Source of the DNA: Pseudoalteromonas sp. H105 | GTDB taxonomy: Bacteria > Pseudomonadota > Gammaproteobacteria > Enterobacterales > Alteromonadaceae | NCBI RefSeq assembly: GCF_001469215.1 | Contig: NZ_LOFH01000002.1 | Location: 555,429 to 619,428, forward strand | Reading direction: 5' to 3' | Length of the DNA stretch: 64,000 nt | Shown here: positions 61,995 through 64,000 of the stretch, piece by piece | Numbering within the stretch: position 1 is the first letter of the stretch | How the letters are laid out: every line of letters begins with the position of its first letter | Position numbers and translations under genes: made by a program | The notes under the pieces: generated by a model | Told to the model about the DNA's origin: nothing | What the model saw: the letters and a program-made list of their open reading frames with translations, nothing else | The model's database searches: none

Positions 61995-62555
61995 TTGTTA
62001 TTTCCAGTATTAGAGACGCATCGGTTAACGTTAGATCACTTATCAAAAGAAGACTCAATGAGCTTATTTGCGTTGTTCTCGGATAAGCGAGTTGTCGAAT
62101 ATTATGATTTGGCAGCTTTTACCGAGTTGTCGCAAGCAAGTAATTTAATCGCGTTCTTTAACTCGCGCTTTAATGAAAATTCGGGGATACGCTGGGCTAT
62201 TCGTTTAAAAGAAACAAATGAATTTATCGGAACGTGTGGCTTTAATAGTTGGAACCTTAAAATGAAGAGCGCTGTTATTGGGTATGATTTGCTCCCTCAG
62301 TATTGGGGGATGGGTTTTAGCACTGAAGCAGTGCACCGAATAGTGAAAGCAGCATTTTTAGGTGAATTACCTTGTGGTAAGCTTAATCGTATCCAAGGCG
62401 ATACTGTGCCTGGAAACTCAGCTTCTGAAGCGTTGCTTTTAAAAGTAGGTTTTAAAGAGGAAGGTATAAGGCGTCAAAGTGGTTATTGGAAAAACCAGTT
62501 TCATGATCTCACATGTTTTGGGTTAATTAAGTCAGAGTATCGTGAAATAGAATAA
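61995..62555 (+). CDS. GNAT-family N-acetyltransferase, RimJ/RimL-like
   Basis: This 186-residue protein begins L-E-T-H-R-L-T-L and has I-G-T-C-G-F, I-G-Y-D-L-L-P-Q-Y-W-G-M-G-F-S-T-E-A (acetyl-CoA motif A) and N-S-A-S-E-A-L-L-L-K-V-G-F-K-E-E-G, as in RimJ/L-type enzymes. A TTG start at 61995 with AAGGAGA upstream is proposed. It is the last cassette; acetyltransferases are frequent integron cargo. Substrate is unknown. Confidence 0.85.
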   Translation: MLFPVLETHRLTLDHLSKEDSMSLFALFSDKRVVEYYDLAAFTELSQASNLIAFFNSRFNENSGIRWAIRLKETNEFIGTCGFNSWNLKMKSAVIGYDLLPQYWGMGFSTEAVHRIVKAAFLGELPCGKLNRIQGDTVPGNSASEALLLKVGFKEEGIRRQSGYWKNQFHDLTCFGLIKSEYREIE

Positions 62556-62666
62556 AGCGTGAATAAAACACAAATATCACAGCTGACAGTGTTGGCTGCG
62601 ACCATGATTTTAACCAGCTATGTGCTCCGCATGTTGCGGATGTTGCGTGTTTAGAGGCGTTCATTG

Positions 62667-63134
62667 ATGTATCGAAATGTATTAACAGTGGTTGTTGTTT
62701 TGATTTTCCTTTCAGGTTGTGCTGAACGCACAATTGATATTACGGATAAAGAGGGAAAAATCATAGGAGGCTGTAATGCTGGTTATGATTGGCACTTTTA
62801 TGGCTTACAAGACTCAATTGATTATATGCTTTATGAGTGTGCGAAAGGGTCAATAGCAAACGGTTTCAAAATATCAGATGAAAGACTGCTTACGCTTGAT
62901 TTTACACTGCCGCCGCCGCCAGACGGTGAGTCGTGGAATAAACAATTAGCGATGTCTCACTTTCATAAAAACACGATGACTGAAAGAAAGCTCGGTTATA
63001 TTCTTGCCGCTATAGAGTTTGATTATCAGAAGGTCGTTTGGTCAGCTGAAGATGATTTAGCCAGCGGAGACATCACGCAAGCTGAATTTAATGACATAGT
63101 GAAAGAGGCCAAATTAAGATGGCTTGGCGAATAA
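62667..63134 (+). CDS. Small lipoprotein of unknown function
   Basis: This 155-residue protein has a lipoprotein signal peptide with lipobox L-S-G-C (Cys about 18). The mature part has C-N-A-G-Y-D-W-H-F and a Pro-rich L-P-P-P-P-D. The ATG at 62667 is preferred to the TTG at 62664. No family is recognised. Confidence 0.7.
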   Translation: MYRNVLTVVVVLIFLSGCAERTIDITDKEGKIIGGCNAGYDWHFYGLQDSIDYMLYECAKGSIANGFKISDERLLTLDFTLPPPPDGESWNKQLAMSHFHKNTMTERKLGYILAAIEFDYQKVVWSAEDDLASGDITQAEFNDIVKEAKLRWLGE

Positions 63135-63283
63135 AATACATCGTAAAACGTCTAAATAAACAAGTGAAACTATCCGCCATGAAAATTAGGTTATTCATTG
63201 AGTAGGATTAGGGATTTAGCTATTGTTAGCCCATAAAATGGGTGAATTTATGGGCTCATCAGAGGCTAAAAAAAGGATTTATG

Positions 63284-63493
63284 ATGGATAACATTGCTCA
63301 AATATTTATATCTTGGTTTCCCTTGCTGATTGTTTTATTCATTATGTGGGTGATGCCAATTATACTCATTGCTCGGTCACAAAAAGTGGGACGTCAAGAA
63401 AAGCTCGCATGGATCATCGCCAGTTTGTTTATCAGTTGGTTTTGTTTACTTTTATTTATGTTGATTGCACCACTTAAGCCTGATGATAAATAG
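63284..63493 (+). CDS. Small two-helix membrane protein
   Basis: This 69-residue protein has two membrane helices (about 6-26 and 42-62) separated by a short basic loop (R-S-Q-K-V-G-R-Q-E-K). The ATG at 63284 has AGGA six bases upstream; an ATG at 63281 is a possible alternative. It resembles phospholipase D N-terminal or superinfection-immunity-like hairpin proteins only in layout. Confidence 0.55.
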   Translation: MDNIAQIFISWFPLLIVLFIMWVMPIILIARSQKVGRQEKLAWIIASLFISWFCLLLFMLIAPLKPDDK

Positions 63494-63499
63494 TGGCGC

Positions 63500-63911
63500 T
63501 TAAAAAGCGTTTTGTGTTCATCAGTCACCGCGCTTTGCAATACTCGCTTCCCCGCGACGACCTGCTTGATAGCGCTAATGAGTTCTTCAAGCTCAATGTT
63601 TTTAAGCACATAGCCACGAGCACCTAGGTTAAGGGCTGTGACTAATACATCGCAATCTTCAAATGTGGTAATGATCAGCACGGGGTTTTATCACCCTTTT
63701 CACGCATTTTTTGCAGCACGCCGAGCCCATCTAAGTTCGGCATTCTCATGTCGAGTAAAACAATATCAACGCTATGCTCTGCTAATTGGGCAAGCGCTTG
63801 CAAGCCACCTTCAGCGTGGGCTTCGATATTAATGGCGCTATCGAGGTTAAGTAAATTAGCGAGGCCTAAACGAACTAAGGTCTGATCTTCAACTAGTAGG
63901 CACTTTATCAT
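63500..63911 (-). pseudogene. Response regulator (NarL/LuxR type), frameshifted and truncated
   Basis: The receiver starts M-I-K-C-L-L-V-E-D-Q and has D-I-V-L-L-D-M-R-M-P-N-L-D-G, but stops after K-T-P-C at about 63675. One base missing in the ACCCC run restores V-L-I-I-T-T-F-E, A-R-G-Y-V-L-K and V-V-A-G-K-R-V-L. After about 63510 homology ends and no LuxR helix-turn-helix follows. So it has a frameshift and has lost its DNA-binding domain. The kinase upstream overlaps its start. Confidence 0.75.
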
Positions 63912-64000
63912 GGCTATTTTCTTCTACATTTAGTGGTAATGTCATGGTGTTGATCAGTGTTTCTTGCTCAAGATGTTGTGAAAATTCACCGCCAAATTGT
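63889..64000 (-). CDS. Sensor histidine kinase, C-terminal end (partial)
   Basis: The - strand reads Q-F-G-G-E-F-S-Q-H-L...T-L-I-N-T-M-T-L-P-L up to a TGA at 63889. This is the typical end of a NarX/DesK-like HATPase domain. The gene runs off the window. Its end overlaps the response regulator start by 23 bases, indicating a two-component operon. Confidence 0.6.
   Translation of the reverse strand, partial: QFGGEFSQHLEQETLINTMTLPLNVEENSHDKVPTS

Overview
The window looks like a chromosomal segment of a marine gammaproteobacterium, most likely Pseudoalteromonas or a close relative. This is inferred from moderate to low GC, a GH18 chitinase / AA10 LPMO / GH18 chitinase cluster rich in CBM5 modules, an H-NOX/kinase pair, ArfA, an 845-residue TonB-dependent receptor, and dispersed palindromic repeats. 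No rRNA or tRNA gene, CRISPR array or replication origin was seen.

Region 1 (1-15.9 kb) is mostly ordinary chromosome. It holds the H-NOX nitric oxide sensor with its histidine kinase, a UPF0149 protein, the TonB-dependent receptor, arfA (with a hairpin around its stop codon), the three-gene chitin locus at 5993-13549, a solute-binding protein and a DUF2235 alpha/beta hydrolase. A TetR regulator and a DUF417 membrane protein (16.4-17.7 kb) share the same palindromic operator, CCTACTRGTAGG.

Region 2 (17.7-30.3 kb) is an accessory, defence-like island. It starts with a 155-bp tandem repeat and a dead CaCA antiporter. It then carries a methyltransferase/HNH nuclease pair, a three-gene operon matching the ABC-three-component (ABC-3C) conflict-system layout, a Cys/His protein, a PLD-helicase-DUF3427 protein and a NERD-domain protein. 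The ABC-3C operon has a Cap4-like nuclease, a small middle component and a DUF3732 SMC-like ATPase whose frame is broken in an A-run. Two tandem copies (20.6-21.2 kb) and one inverted copy (29.07-29.27 kb) of a ~300-bp element bracket the central part. Three of its hairpins keep their pairing while the stem sequences change between copies, which points to a structured RNA or a hairpin-forming mobile element.

Region 3 (30.4-55.6 kb) is largely core-type. It includes a LysR/DUF2798/monooxygenase cassette, a HipBA toxin-antitoxin pair between direct repeats, an MBL-fold protein, PrpE, a putative DUF1570 peptidase, a CheY-like receiver and a YaiI-family protein. It continues with lipocalin, a DUF3649-PepSY-DUF3325 iron-reduction-type operon, ferredoxin-NADP reductase, an EAL phosphodiesterase, NDH-2, a RecQ-family helicase, a YkgJ-type protein, GST and a CurA-like reductase. 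Three MITE-like elements with clear terminal inverted repeats lie between these genes.

Region 4 (55.6-62.6 kb) reads as an integrase-less array of integron-type cassettes (CALIN-like). Small unrelated ORFs, all on the + strand, start just after GTTA-type motifs and end in complementary TAAC-type motifs. Remnants of IS110-family transposases, all on the - strand, sit in the inter-cassette sites. The right edge (62.7-64 kb) has a small lipoprotein, a small membrane protein, and a frameshifted, truncated response regulator next to the end of a sensor kinase running off the window.
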